From positions 1 to 44,242 of the forward strand of contig JACOVM010000077.1 in assembly GCA_016177345.1 (NCBI GenBank): 44,242 nucleotides of DNA, in the 5' to 3' direction. The position numbers and the translations under genes are program-made. Below the pieces are notes generated by a model that had not been told where the DNA came from, ran no database searches, and saw only the letters and a list, made by a program, of their open reading frames with translations. The DNA comes from Candidatus Woesearchaeota archaeon (GTDB lineage: Archaea; Nanobdellota; Nanobdellia; Woesearchaeales; UBA12501). Positions 34,015-40,956 of the stretch are shown here, piece after piece. Within the stretch, counting starts at the first letter, position 1. Every line of letters starts with the position of its first letter.

Positions 34015-34028
34015 CAAAAAATATAAAC
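34015..34028 (+). promoter_or_regulatory. TATA box for the RPA-like gene
   Basis: AAAAAATATAAACG, with a predicted start near 34048, giving a leader of about 50 bases that contains the 15-bp duplication at 34050-34079. Confidence 0.55.
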
Positions 34029-34049
34029 GATGCGCAAATACCTGCTCTG

Positions 34050-34079
34050 AGAACATACCAAGAAAGAACATACCAAGAA
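34050..34079 (+). repeat. Perfect 15-bp tandem duplication in a 5' leader
   Basis: AGAACATACCAAGAA is repeated twice without mismatch (34050-34064, 34065-34079), followed by a partial AATAGAAC. It lies just before ATG 34100. Confidence 0.8.
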
Positions 34080-34099
34080 AATAGAACTAGGCGGATACC

Positions 34100-35317
34100 A
34101 TGATTAAAATGCCTTACGAGCAGATCCTTGAAAAGATCCGGTCTTCTGCTGCTATTTCTGAAGACGAGCTTCAACAGCGAATCCAGGAAAAAATGGACCA
34201 GCTTGCAGGCCTCATCTCTAAAGAGGGTGCAGCCCACATTATTGCAAATGAGCTTGGGATAAAATTGCTTGAACAGCAAACTGGAAGGCTAAAAATAAAA
34301 AACACGCTGCCTGGCATGCGGAATGTGGAAGTGGTTGCTAAGGTTCAAGAGCGGTATGAAGTGAGAGAATTTCAGAAAGATGACCGAGTTGGAAAGGTAG
34401 GGTCTTGCCTTATTGAAGATGATACCCAGAAAATAAGGCTTGTTTTCTGGGGCAACATGACAGACCAGCTTCTTCGCCTCGAAAAAGGGGATATTATTAA
34501 AGTCCAAGGGGGGTATGTCAAGGACAATAATGGAAGGCGAGAAATTCATCTTAATGAAAAGTCGACCATTACAGTAAATCCTACAGGAGAGGACGTTGAT
34601 ATCAAAGAACAAATGATCACTAGAAAATCAGTTTCATCACTAAAAGAACAAGATGATAATGTAGAGCTCTTTGGAACCATTGTCCAATTGTATGACATTC
34701 ACTTCTTTGAGCTGTGCCCACGCTGCCAAAAAAGAGTAAAGCAGAGAATAGTAAACCATCACCAGAATGAGCAAGGAGAAACTATATCTGAGGCTATCTT
34801 TGCCTGTGATTATCATGGGGATATTACCCCGCAGTATTCTTGCGTGATGAACTGCTACCTTGATGATGGGACGGGAAATGTTCGCTTAGTGTTTTTTCAG
34901 CAGCAAATCCAGCAGCTCCTCCAAAAAACAGGGGCTGAGCTGATGGAATACCGGCAAGAACAAAAGAAATTTGAAGAGGCGAAACAAGACCTTCTCGGGA
35001 GGATTATTAAGGCATCTGGCCGGGCCAACAAGAATATCATGTTCGATCGAATGGAGTTTATTGTTGCGCATGCCGATAGAAATCCAGATCCAAAAAAAGA
35101 AATCGAGCGGCTCCAGCACGAACGAAAACAGCTCTCTGTTGGAGAAAAGACGCTTGAAGAACTCCAACAAGACAATAGCGGGCTGCTCTCCAGAAATATA
35201 GTCTTGACCTCCAATGGGCGAACACAAGTGAATACAGAGAATGCCCCCCTTAACGCTATTGAAGAGCACCTTACCAGAGACAATGATGAAAATAGCGATT
35301 CTAAAGAAGAAATTTAG
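34100..35317 (+). CDS. Archaeal RPA-like single-stranded DNA-binding protein (OB folds + zinc finger)
   Basis: 405 aa. After a helical N-terminus (about 1-60), residues about 70-165 form an OB fold (V-E-V-V-A-K-V-Q-E-R-Y-E-V-R-E-F, G-S-C-L-I-E-D-D-T-Q-K-I-R-L-V-F-W-G). A second OB-like domain, about 185-285, contains a zinc-finger insertion: C206-P-R-C209, then C236-D-Y-H-G and a further Cys. It is followed by D-D-G-T-G-N-V-R-L-V-F-F, the usual RPA strand. The C-terminus is charged coiled coil. RPA coats single-stranded DNA in replication and repair and works with RadA, encoded 3 kb downstream. Lengths and order fit euryarchaeal RPA41-type proteins. Confidence 0.85.
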   Translation: MIKMPYEQILEKIRSSAAISEDELQQRIQEKMDQLAGLISKEGAAHIIANELGIKLLEQQTGRLKIKNTLPGMRNVEVVAKVQERYEVREFQKDDRVGKVGSCLIEDDTQKIRLVFWGNMTDQLLRLEKGDIIKVQGGYVKDNNGRREIHLNEKSTITVNPTGEDVDIKEQMITRKSVSSLKEQDDNVELFGTIVQLYDIHFFELCPRCQKRVKQRIVNHHQNEQGETISEAIFACDYHGDITPQYSCVMNCYLDDGTGNVRLVFFQQQIQQLLQKTGAELMEYRQEQKKFEEAKQDLLGRIIKASGRANKNIMFDRMEFIVAHADRNPDPKKEIERLQHERKQLSVGEKTLEELQQDNSGLLSRNIVLTSNGRTQVNTENAPLNAIEEHLTRDNDENSDSKEEI

Positions 35318-35326
35318 AGAGCGTTT

Positions 35327-35935
35327 CTATTTTTTCTTACGCATATTCTCGTGAGGATTCCGAGGATTCCATGTTAATGCCAGCATAGTAATAATGCCAA
35401 ACACTGCCCCGCTCACATTCATGATAAGGTCCCAGGCAGCATCATTCCATTCTCCGATATCTCCTGTGCCGTAGAAGAGAATGCCTTCTCCTTTCCCAAG
35501 GTAGGAGTAGCCGATGAATTCGAGGATTTCTACAAAAGTGCCCATGCCGATTGCTGCGAGGAGAGCGTATACTGCAATACGGCGATGGCTCAGCAGGTAG
35601 TTTCCACCAAAGAGCGCCTGAAACAAAACAAGAGAGATGGCGTATCCTCCAATAAAATGCATGATGATATCAAACTCAATCCCTCCTAAGTAGACATTCC
35701 CATACAACTTAAGGTGGTGAAGGATAAGGGCAAAAGCGCCTATACTGGCCTCAAATAAGGTGAGGTGCATTTTTCGATGAAGAAAATAAAAGACAAGAAG
35801 AATGGCTGCTGTGAGAAACTTATCAAAAACAAAATCAGGGTCTTTCTCAAACGAAAGCACGCCGAGCACAAGAAAGAGAAAAAAGCCAATGAACGTTGCA
35901 TAACTAATAATGGCAGATTCTGTTTCTTGTTTCAT
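35327..35935 (-). CDS. Multi-pass membrane protein (DUF2238/VanZ-like)
   Basis: 202 aa with about six hydrophobic segments. Conserved-looking motifs: F-D-I-I-M-H-F-I-G-G-Y-A-I near 90, T-F-V-E-I-L-E-F-I-G near 133, and N-D-A-A-W-D-L-I-M-N-V-S-G-A near 165. This H-x2-G-G / E-x2-E / D-x2-x-N pattern in membrane helices resembles DUF2238 and VanZ-like proteins; the biochemical role of these families is not established. Convergent with the RPA gene (9-bp gap), and divergent from the 36013 gene with a shared promoter region. Confidence 0.6.
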   Translation of the reverse strand: MKQETESAIISYATFIGFFLFLVLGVLSFEKDPDFVFDKFLTAAILLVFYFLHRKMHLTLFEASIGAFALILHHLKLYGNVYLGGIEFDIIMHFIGGYAISLVLFQALFGGNYLLSHRRIAVYALLAAIGMGTFVEILEFIGYSYLGKGEGILFYGTGDIGEWNDAAWDLIMNVSGAVFGIITMLALTWNPRNPHENMRKKK

Positions 35936-35955
35936 GTCGGCATGATGATGACAGA

Positions 35956-35970
35956 AAGTATTTAAAGATA
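35956..35970. promoter_or_regulatory. Bidirectional TATA region between two membrane-protein genes
   Basis: AAGTATTTAAAGATA contains an AT core readable both ways. On the minus strand (CTTTAAATAC) it is about 27 bases before ATG 35935, giving a leaderless transcript. On the plus strand it can serve ATG 36013 with a short leader. Confidence 0.5.
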
Positions 35971-36012
35971 TGGGGGTTTGATGGGGTCAGAAAAACAAAG
36001 GCGTGATTGGAT

Positions 36013-36462
36013 ATGATGTTCAAAACCCATCTGGCAATTGGATTTCTTGTCGGGCTTATCGCCATGCACTATATTCAGCCATCTAACCAGGTCCTTTTTA
36101 TGATTCTTATCCTCCTTGGCAGCCTTCTTCCAGATATAGACCATCCAAACTCAACTTTAGGAAGAAAAACAAAGATCATTGCTCTTCTTTTTGAACACCG
36201 GGGATTTTTCCATGGATTTTTGTCAATCATCCCCCTTCTTTTTCTGCTCTCATTTATCCTAACAAAAGTCCAGCTTATTGCTGTTGCCCTTGGATATGCG
36301 TCCCATCTCCTCAGCGATGCGTTAACTGTTGAGGGCATCATGCCTCTCCATCCACTTTCCCGATGGAGATTAAAGGGATTTCTCAGAACAGGAGCGTTCT
36401 ATGAAGGAATATTTCTTTTAGGAGTTGTCGTTATTGACGTAATCATGCTCTGGCGACTTTAA
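36013..36462 (+). CDS. YdjM/DUF457-type membrane-bound metal-dependent hydrolase-like protein
   Basis: 149 aa from ATG 36013; ATG 36016 is also possible, and the frame extends upstream only to a TTG. Motifs: T-H6-L-A-I-G, L-L-P40-D41-I-D43-H44-P-N, E-H62-R-G-F-F-H67-G, and Y-A-S-H-L-L-S-D-A-L-T near 97-107, all set in about four hydrophobic segments. These His and Asp residues match the conserved metal-binding pattern of the YdjM (LexA-regulated, DUF457) family of predicted membrane hydrolases. The substrate is not known for the family. Confidence 0.75.
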   Translation: MMFKTHLAIGFLVGLIAMHYIQPSNQVLFMILILLGSLLPDIDHPNSTLGRKTKIIALLFEHRGFFHGFLSIIPLLFLLSFILTKVQLIAVALGYASHLLSDALTVEGIMPLHPLSRWRLKGFLRTGAFYEGIFLLGVVVIDVIMLWRL

Positions 36463-36601
36463 AAAGAGGATTGGGGAGAAACCTGGAACTTGAAAAGTTT
36501 TCAATCTTCCCACAGGACAGTGCAAAACAGTGCTTTTACTGCGCGTATATAGAAAATTCTCCTTCTTGATACGGCACTGGACACTAGACAGGTGCGAGTG
36601 A

Positions 36602-36612
36602 GGTATTTAAAC
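36602..36612 (+). promoter_or_regulatory. TATA box upstream of the 36759 gene
   Basis: GGTATTTAAAC, with a predicted start near 36634, leaving an unusually long leader of about 125 bases. The leader contains a small CTTGA-AAGC-TCAAG hairpin (about 36678-36691). The 296-bp gap from 36463 to 36758 shows nothing else supportable. Confidence 0.5.
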
Positions 36613-36745
36613 AAGCCGACCTGAATGGATATTACTTCCGTCGCAGCTGATGAAACCAAACACAAAAAACTGAAAAATCTTGAAAGCTCAAGAAGCAGGT
36701 GGTATGGTAAAAGGCTGTGATTGAAACAAAACCCGAATAGGAAAC

Positions 36746-36751
36746 GGAGGT
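36746..36751 (+). promoter_or_regulatory. Strong Shine-Dalgarno site of the 36759 gene
   Basis: GGAGGT is 7 bases before ATG 36759. It is one of the best ribosome-binding sites in the window and suggests high expression. Confidence 0.7.
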
Positions 36752-36758
36752 AGTACAT

Positions 36759-37031
36759 ATGACTACAAGACCAGAAGCGAAATTTCGTGCAGGACCAGTC
36801 TGCGCAACCATTTGGAACAATGTCGGCCAAACACGAGAAGGCCTTCCAACAGAATACAAGACCGTATCATTTGAACGGAGCTACAAAGATAAGGCAGGAG
36901 CATGGCAGACAACCTCATCGCTACGCCTTAATGATCTGCCACGCGCACAGGTTGTTCTTGGAAAAGCCTACGAATACATTGTTCTTCAAAACAAAAGCGG
37001 AGAGGCTCAAGAAGAGGCTATCGCAGCATAA
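36759..37031 (+). CDS. Conserved small protein, 90 aa, possibly nucleic-acid binding
   Basis: The sequence reads F-R-A-G-P-V-C-A-T-I-W near 11-20, S-F-E-R-S-Y-K-D-K-A-G-A-W-Q near 42-55, S-L-R-L-N-D-L-P-R-A near 59-68 and A-Y-E-Y-I-V-L near 74-80. I recall this pattern (F-R-A-G-x-V-x-A-T-I-W ... R-S-Y-K-D-K) from hypothetical proteins of many archaea and some bacteria; I know no established function. The compact beta-rich, basic-aromatic composition and its place directly upstream of radA are compatible with single-stranded DNA binding, but this is speculation. It has its own promoter, strong ribosome-binding site and T-rich terminator, so it is a monocistronic, probably well-expressed gene. 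Confidence 0.7.
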   Translation: MTTRPEAKFRAGPVCATIWNNVGQTREGLPTEYKTVSFERSYKDKAGAWQTTSSLRLNDLPRAQVVLGKAYEYIVLQNKSGEAQEEAIAA

Positions 37032-37035
37032 CTAG

Positions 37036-37057
37036 CTTTTTTATTTTTTTATTTTTA
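37036..37057 (+). terminator. T-rich terminator after the 36759 gene
   Basis: Runs of 6, 7 and 5 T separated by single A between 37037 and 37056, a few bases after the stop codon. Confidence 0.6.
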
Positions 37058-37088
37058 AAAAGTAAAGGAAATATCAAGAAGAGAACGA

Positions 37089-37101
37089 AAATTTAATATA
37101 G
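37089..37101 (+). promoter_or_regulatory. TATA-like box upstream of radA
   Basis: AAATTTAATATAG is centred about 30 bases before ATG 37127. An AAGGAG site lies between them, so the exact transcription start is uncertain. Confidence 0.5.
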
Positions 37102-37126
37102 ATTAAAAACAAAAGGAGTTGATACC

Positions 37127-38161
37127 ATGAAACGTGGTGACCTTATGAGTGAAGAAATACAAAAAGATGAAGAGTCCATACAGCCTGATGATGACATGGT
37201 GGAGGTTGTTCCTTCAGGAAATCCAAAAAAACAGGCACTTGAAAGCCTTCCAGGAGTTGGCGCGTCGACTGCTGAAAAGCTCCAAGAAGCAGGGTACTAT
37301 GACCTGATGAGTTTAGCAGTTGCTTCCCCTGGTGAACTGGTGGAAAGCGTAGGGGTCAGCGAGCCAATTGCAAGAAAGATCATTAACGCAGCAAGAAATA
37401 ATCTAGATATGGGATTTCAGTCTGGAGATGACCTTCTTAAAAAAAGAGAGCGAGTGATCAAGATCCCTATAGGATCAGATGCCTTCAACACCCTCATGGG
37501 TGGGGGATTTGAAACTGGCTCCATCACCGAATGCTTTGGTGAATTTGGATCTGGAAAAACCCAGCTTGGCCATATTCTTTGTATAAACGTTCAGAAGCTG
37601 GATCCAACTGCGGTTATCGTGTATATTGATACGGAAAACACGTTTAGGCCAGAGCGCATTAAGCAGCTTGCTGAAGGAGCTGGACTCTCCACAGAACAAG
37701 TTCTTAGTAACATCAGAGTTGGACGTGCGTATAACTCAGACCACCAGATGCTTCTTGCGGAGAAAGTTGAGGACCTTATCCAAAAACAAAACCTCAACGT
37801 CAAGCTTATTGTGGTAGACTCACTGACAGCCCATTTCAGGGCTGAGTTTATCGGCCGAGGAACCCTTGCTGAGCGGCAGCAGAAGCTGAATAAGCACATG
37901 CACACCCTTCTCAAGCTTGCCGACAGTTGTAACCTTTGCGTTTATGTTACTAATCAGGTGATGTCAAAGCCAGACGTGTTCTTTGGCGACCCGACTCAGG
38001 CGATTGGTGGCCACATTGTTGGGCACGCATCTACCTTCAGGATTTACCTTCGAAAAGGAAAGAAGGGCTCCAGAGTAGCAAAGCTGATCGACAGCCCCCA
38101 CCTTCAAGAAGGAGAATGTAACTTCTTTGTAGAAACTGGTGGTCTGAGAGACGTTAAATAA
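37127..38161 (+). CDS. radA: DNA repair and recombination protein RadA
   Basis: 344 aa. RadA is the archaeal RecA/Rad51 strand-exchange ATPase. N-terminal acidic tail, then a helix-hairpin-helix domain (about 38-95: L-P-G-V-G-A-S-T-A-E-K-L, V-G-V-S-E-P-I-A-R-K-I). The linker has F97-Q-S-G, the FxxA/FxxG-type polymerisation motif. Walker A is G138-E-F-G-S-G-K144-T145, Walker B L-I-V-V-D231-S. The conserved F-R-A-E-F-I-G-R-G-x-L-A-x-R-Q-Q-x-L-N-x-H block (about 237-258) and the DNA-binding loop (V-T-N-Q-V ... G-H) follow. Full length for the family. An AAGGAG site precedes ATG 37127; ATG 37145 is an in-frame alternative. Flanked by T-rich terminators, so probably monocistronic. Confidence 0.97.
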   Translation: MKRGDLMSEEIQKDEESIQPDDDMVEVVPSGNPKKQALESLPGVGASTAEKLQEAGYYDLMSLAVASPGELVESVGVSEPIARKIINAARNNLDMGFQSGDDLLKKRERVIKIPIGSDAFNTLMGGGFETGSITECFGEFGSGKTQLGHILCINVQKLDPTAVIVYIDTENTFRPERIKQLAEGAGLSTEQVLSNIRVGRAYNSDHQMLLAEKVEDLIQKQNLNVKLIVVDSLTAHFRAEFIGRGTLAERQQKLNKHMHTLLKLADSCNLCVYVTNQVMSKPDVFFGDPTQAIGGHIVGHASTFRIYLRKGKKGSRVAKLIDSPHLQEGECNFFVETGGLRDVK

Positions 38162-38190
38162 GGACAGTAAGGATAGAAAGCCACAAACCA

Positions 38191-38215
38191 TTTTTTCCTT
38201 TTTTTATTTTCTTTT
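38191..38215 (+). terminator. T-rich terminator after radA
   Basis: T runs of 6, 7, 4 and 4 between 38191 and 38215, about 30 bases after the radA stop. Confidence 0.6.
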
Positions 38216-38245
38216 GCTTACTAAAGTGATAGAGGTCACAGCCTT

Positions 38246-39079
38246 TTAAGCAGTTGTTCCTTTCTGTAAATACTCCATGAATTGCTGTTGGAATGCTGCA
38301 AAACTTTTTACTCCTTCTAATATTTGCTGCTTAACTTCTCTCTTTTCCTGTTTTCCGCTGTACCAACAAAGAGCTACGTTTGCTGCTTGAACAGCATGTA
38401 CAAAATGGTCAGCCTCTACACTAGTGTGAATCTTAATCCAGTAATATGCTGGAACTTCACACCCTGATATGGTCACCTTGGTGTTTTCTAAATGGTTAAC
38501 TAGGCAAGGATAGTCTCTACGAAGGGTGTTGTCTAAAGCCCTAAATTCTGAGTCAGCTAACAGTTCAGACCCAACATGAAATCCAATTGATCTAAATAGG
38601 CCTTGTTCGTCATCCTGTCTAGAATATATACCATATCCGTTAGTTACTTGTGCATCAAATTTAGCGCGAATATGTCTTAAATCATCTTGGACGTCATCAA
38701 ATGGATAGTGACTATACTCAGTTGATCCTTTAATTACTGCTTGTGCCATAGTCCTATGGGTTGGGTGGGTTGCCAGTTCACGATCGCCAAACTCGTCTAT
38801 TGCAGCAGCGAAGATATGAGAAGCGACTTCCATACTCCTGTCGTTCCACCCGCCGTGGTTAGCATTGGCTCTAAATAAATCGTCTTGAGCTCCAACTCGT
38901 CCTGCAAGCGAAGCGACTCCTGCACCAAATAATCGATTAAAGTGGACATATTTGATGATAATTGGAACAATAGTCTCTGGGGTAGCGTTGTTAAGTGCTT
39001 TCTGGAAGGATTGGTCACCAGAAGATCCAATAAGTACGTGCTCAAGGTCTTGTTTTGTTAAGGTGGTGTCGTCGACCAT
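38246..39079 (-). CDS. Heme-oxygenase-like diiron (HDO/CADD-PqqC type) oxidase-like protein
   Basis: 277 aa, all-helical. Candidate iron ligands appear in the order seen in heme-oxygenase-like diiron enzymes: E96 in A-I-D-E-F-G-D, H108 in P-T-H-R-T-M, E172 in H-V-G-S-E-L-L, then H218-x3-E222-x2-H225 in I-H-T-S-V-E-A-D-H-F. The last triplet matches the H-x3-D/E-x2-H spacing of CADD. The F-N-R-L-F-G-A-G-V-A-S-L-A-G-R-V segment near 47-62 is also typical of the fold. Members perform O2-dependent C-H, C-C or N-oxygenation on small molecules, or act in cofactor synthesis (PqqC, CADD in p-aminobenzoate synthesis); the substrate here is unknown. It is transcribed divergently from a TrmB-like regulator that may control it. 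GAGGTT precedes the start. Confidence 0.75.
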   Translation of the reverse strand: MVDDTTLTKQDLEHVLIGSSGDQSFQKALNNATPETIVPIIIKYVHFNRLFGAGVASLAGRVGAQDDLFRANANHGGWNDRSMEVASHIFAAAIDEFGDRELATHPTHRTMAQAVIKGSTEYSHYPFDDVQDDLRHIRAKFDAQVTNGYGIYSRQDDEQGLFRSIGFHVGSELLADSEFRALDNTLRRDYPCLVNHLENTKVTISGCEVPAYYWIKIHTSVEADHFVHAVQAANVALCWYSGKQEKREVKQQILEGVKSFAAFQQQFMEYLQKGTTA

Positions 39080-39108
39080 AGGAACCTCTATTTATTTATC
39101 CCTATTGA

Positions 39109-39170
39109 GTAGATATAAAACATAAAGTATAAATATTTGTGTCGTAAGTAAAATAACTACGTTTATATAC
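39109..39170. promoter_or_regulatory. Divergent promoter region (diiron protein / TrmB-like regulator)
   Basis: Plus strand: GTTTATATAC at 39161-39170, centred 26 bases before ATG 39191, leaderless. Minus strand: TTTTATATCT (39120-39111) serves ATG 39079 with a leader of about 10 bases. A second AT-rich element AAATATTTATAC lies at about 39127-39138. No clear operator palindrome was found. Confidence 0.6.
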
Positions 39171-39190
39171 TGGTTCCTGTTTAAACTTGT

Positions 39191-39922
39191 ATGGAGCAAG
39201 AATTACGGGATTTTGGCTTAAGCGACAATGAAATCAAGATCTATTTAGCGTTACTCCGTCGAGGCCTCATGAGCCCGACAGAAATTTCTAAAGAGACTGG
39301 ATTCGCCAGACCATACATTTACGATGTAGTACAACGCCTGCAAGAGAAAGGTGTCGCTGCAACAATATTAAGGGATCAGAAGCGTTGTTTTACTGCAGTA
39401 ACCCCCTCTCAATTAGTGGAATTAAGCAAGCAACGGTTAGAAGCCCTTGAAAAGGTCACAAAGAATCTTGACGCATTAAAATTTACACCAGAGCAAAACA
39501 TCAATGTCGAACTCCAAACAGGGAAATTCGTCTTCCGAACATTACTCAATGATATACTGCTTCATCTTAAAAAAGGAGATGAATCGCTATGGTATGGGAT
39601 TGATGATGCTTCGCTTATTGAAGCAGATCCCGTTATAGAAAAGAGGCTGGATCAGTATTTAGCAAAAATTGTACGAAGTGGCATTACAGAAAAGTTAATA
39701 GTAAAAAAAGGAACCAAAGTAATACCCCAGGCAAAAACAACAACATACAAATTTCTTCCAGAGGAAACAATAGGGAATCTTGCGTTTGTAACCTACGCCG
39801 ATAAGCTTGCGATATTCTTATGGGGTAATCCGAATTATCTTATTTTTATAAAGAATAAAGGGGTGGCATCATCCTACCGAAATCAGTTCCATGTTCTTTG
39901 GGAAAAGGCAACAAGCCAGTAA
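39191..39922 (+). CDS. TrmB-family transcriptional regulator
   Basis: 243 aa, leaderless start. Residues 1-70 are the TrmB-type winged HTH (L-R-D-F-G-L-S-D-N-E-I-K-I-Y-L-A-L-L-R; S-P-T-E-I-S-K-E-T-G; A-R-P-Y-I-Y-D-V-V-Q-R-L). A coiled-coil dimer helix follows at about 75-95, then an alpha/beta effector domain with phospholipase-D-like strands (W-Y-G-I-D-D; A-I-F-L-W-G-N). Shorter than sugar-sensing TrmB proteins of about 340 aa: it lacks the long C-terminal sugar-binding part, as in many DPANN and euryarchaeal paralogues. By position it probably regulates the divergent diiron protein and itself. The effector is unknown. Confidence 0.85.
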   Translation: MEQELRDFGLSDNEIKIYLALLRRGLMSPTEISKETGFARPYIYDVVQRLQEKGVAATILRDQKRCFTAVTPSQLVELSKQRLEALEKVTKNLDALKFTPEQNINVELQTGKFVFRTLLNDILLHLKKGDESLWYGIDDASLIEADPVIEKRLDQYLAKIVRSGITEKLIVKKGTKVIPQAKTTTYKFLPEETIGNLAFVTYADKLAIFLWGNPNYLIFIKNKGVASSYRNQFHVLWEKATSQ

Positions 39923-39951
39923 ATAAACTCTTTTTAGCCACACGTCCAACA

Positions 39952-39962
39952 ACTTTATAAAT
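39952..39962 (+). promoter_or_regulatory. TATA box of the TRAM-protein gene
   Basis: ACTTTATAAAT, with a predicted start near 39984. A leader of about 50 bases carries AAAGGTG before ATG 40037. Confidence 0.6.
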
Positions 39963-40036
39963 AACACTCTTTTCCGTCACAGCATACTCGTAAATATCGA
40001 GTAGATCGAAAGAAGGAAAGAAAGGTGAAATGAAAT

Positions 40037-40369
40037 ATGGGATATGACGACGAAAGACAGGGCTCATTTGGGCCAATCCCGGTTAAAGTAGGGGATGTAT
40101 TAGAAGTCACCATCGAGGCTGTTGGTGCAAAAGGAGACGGAATTGCCAAGAAAGACGGGTTTGTCCTGTTCGTTCCTGGCGTCAAAGAAGGGGAACGGAT
40201 TAAGATCCGAGTAACCAAAGTTCTTCGAAAAGTTGGCTTTGCTGAAAAAGTAGGCAGCGAAGAATCATCATCAAGTGATGAAGGGGATACAGGATCCAGT
40301 GATGAAGAAGCCACTGAAGGAGAGCCAGAACAGGAAGAAGACTCGGAAGACTTCGGCGACGAGAACTAA
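40037..40369 (+). CDS. Small TRAM-domain protein with acidic C-terminal tail
   Basis: 110 aa. Residues about 14-75 are a TRAM domain (V-K-V-G-D-V-L-E-V-T-I-E-A-V-G-A-K-G-D-G-I-A-K-K-D-G; F-V-P-G-V-K-E-G-E-R-I-K-I-R-V-T-K-V). Stand-alone archaeal TRAM proteins bind RNA, in some species as cold-shock-like RNA chaperones. Unusually, the last 35 residues are a Ser/Glu/Asp tail (S-S-S-S-D-E-G-D, E-P-E-Q-E-E-D-S-E-D). Such a tail could mimic nucleic acid or bind basic proteins and tune RNA release (inference). Confidence 0.85.
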   Translation: MGYDDERQGSFGPIPVKVGDVLEVTIEAVGAKGDGIAKKDGFVLFVPGVKEGERIKIRVTKVLRKVGFAEKVGSEESSSSDEGDTGSSDEEATEGEPEQEEDSEDFGDEN

Positions 40370-40387
40370 GCTCACGCTTCTTAAGAT

Positions 40388-40402
40388 ACTTTTTTATATT
40401 TC
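40388..40402 (+). promoter_or_regulatory. T-rich region: terminator of the TRAM gene and TATA box of thpR
   Basis: ACTTTTTTATATTTC follows the TRAM stop and is centred about 25 bases before ATG 40421. The same T-rich tract can end one transcript and start the next, leaderless, one. Confidence 0.5.
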
Positions 40403-40420
40403 TTTTTTTTCTTATTCAAG

Positions 40421-40948
40421 ATGATCCGGCTTTTTATTGCATTGCCTCTTTCAGAAGAAGTAGAGCAATACCTTCTTACCATCACTAAGAAATTACCAGA
40501 GGATGGCTTTGCAAAAGTGAACAGTAGTCACCTTACGATCAGTTTTCTTGGGTGGGTAAACGAAAAAAATGTTCCAGAGATCATCAAACGTTTAGATTCC
40601 ATCACATTTTCGGCGTTTACCCTTCAACTTCACCATCTTGGCTTTTTTCCTGATGATAAGCACCCAAGGGTGGTTTGGATTGGCGTCTCACCACATGAAC
40701 AGGTACTATCGCTAAAAAAGAATGTTGAAGAAGCACTTTACGGCTTATTTCCTAAAGACGATCGTTTTCATCCTCATCTGACTCTTGCAAGAATAAAGTT
40801 TTTGAAAGAAAAGAAAACGATTGAAAACATGAAAAAGATGGTGATTGAGCACAAAGAGTTTTGTGCTGATAAGCTGATACTGTACCAGTCAATCCTTACA
40901 CAAACTGGGGCTGAGTATGAAGAATTGTGGTCAAAAAAAGCGAACTAA
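40421..40948 (+). CDS. thpR: RNA 2',3'-cyclic phosphodiesterase (2'-5' RNA ligase family)
   Basis: 175 aa, usual size. It has the two H-x-T motifs of the 2H phosphoesterase superfamily, S-H37-L-T39-I and H-P-H119-L-T121-L, and the family start M-I-R-L-F-I-A-L-P-L. ThpR-type enzymes open 2',3'-cyclic phosphate ends of RNA to 2'-phosphate, and some members show 2'-5' ligase activity in vitro; they act in the cytoplasm on tRNA fragments or related ends. Leaderless promoter. Convergent with the minus-strand operon that ends 9 bp downstream. Confidence 0.92.
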   Translation: MIRLFIALPLSEEVEQYLLTITKKLPEDGFAKVNSSHLTISFLGWVNEKNVPEIIKRLDSITFSAFTLQLHHLGFFPDDKHPRVVWIGVSPHEQVLSLKKNVEEALYGLFPKDDRFHPHLTLARIKFLKEKKTIENMKKMVIEHKEFCADKLILYQSILTQTGAEYEELWSKKAN

Positions 40949-40956
40949 TGTTGACG

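Noticed and set aside
18490..34079. Spacer duplications as CRISPR or iteron arrays
   Set aside because: Units differ from spacer to spacer, are only 9-16 bp, and occur in two or three copies with no regular spacers between them.
36646..36725. Possible C/D-box sRNA (CTGATGA, CTGA and TGTGATT boxes)
   Set aside because: The C box lacks the usual first purine, box spacing is wrong for 12-base guides, and no terminal stem is present.
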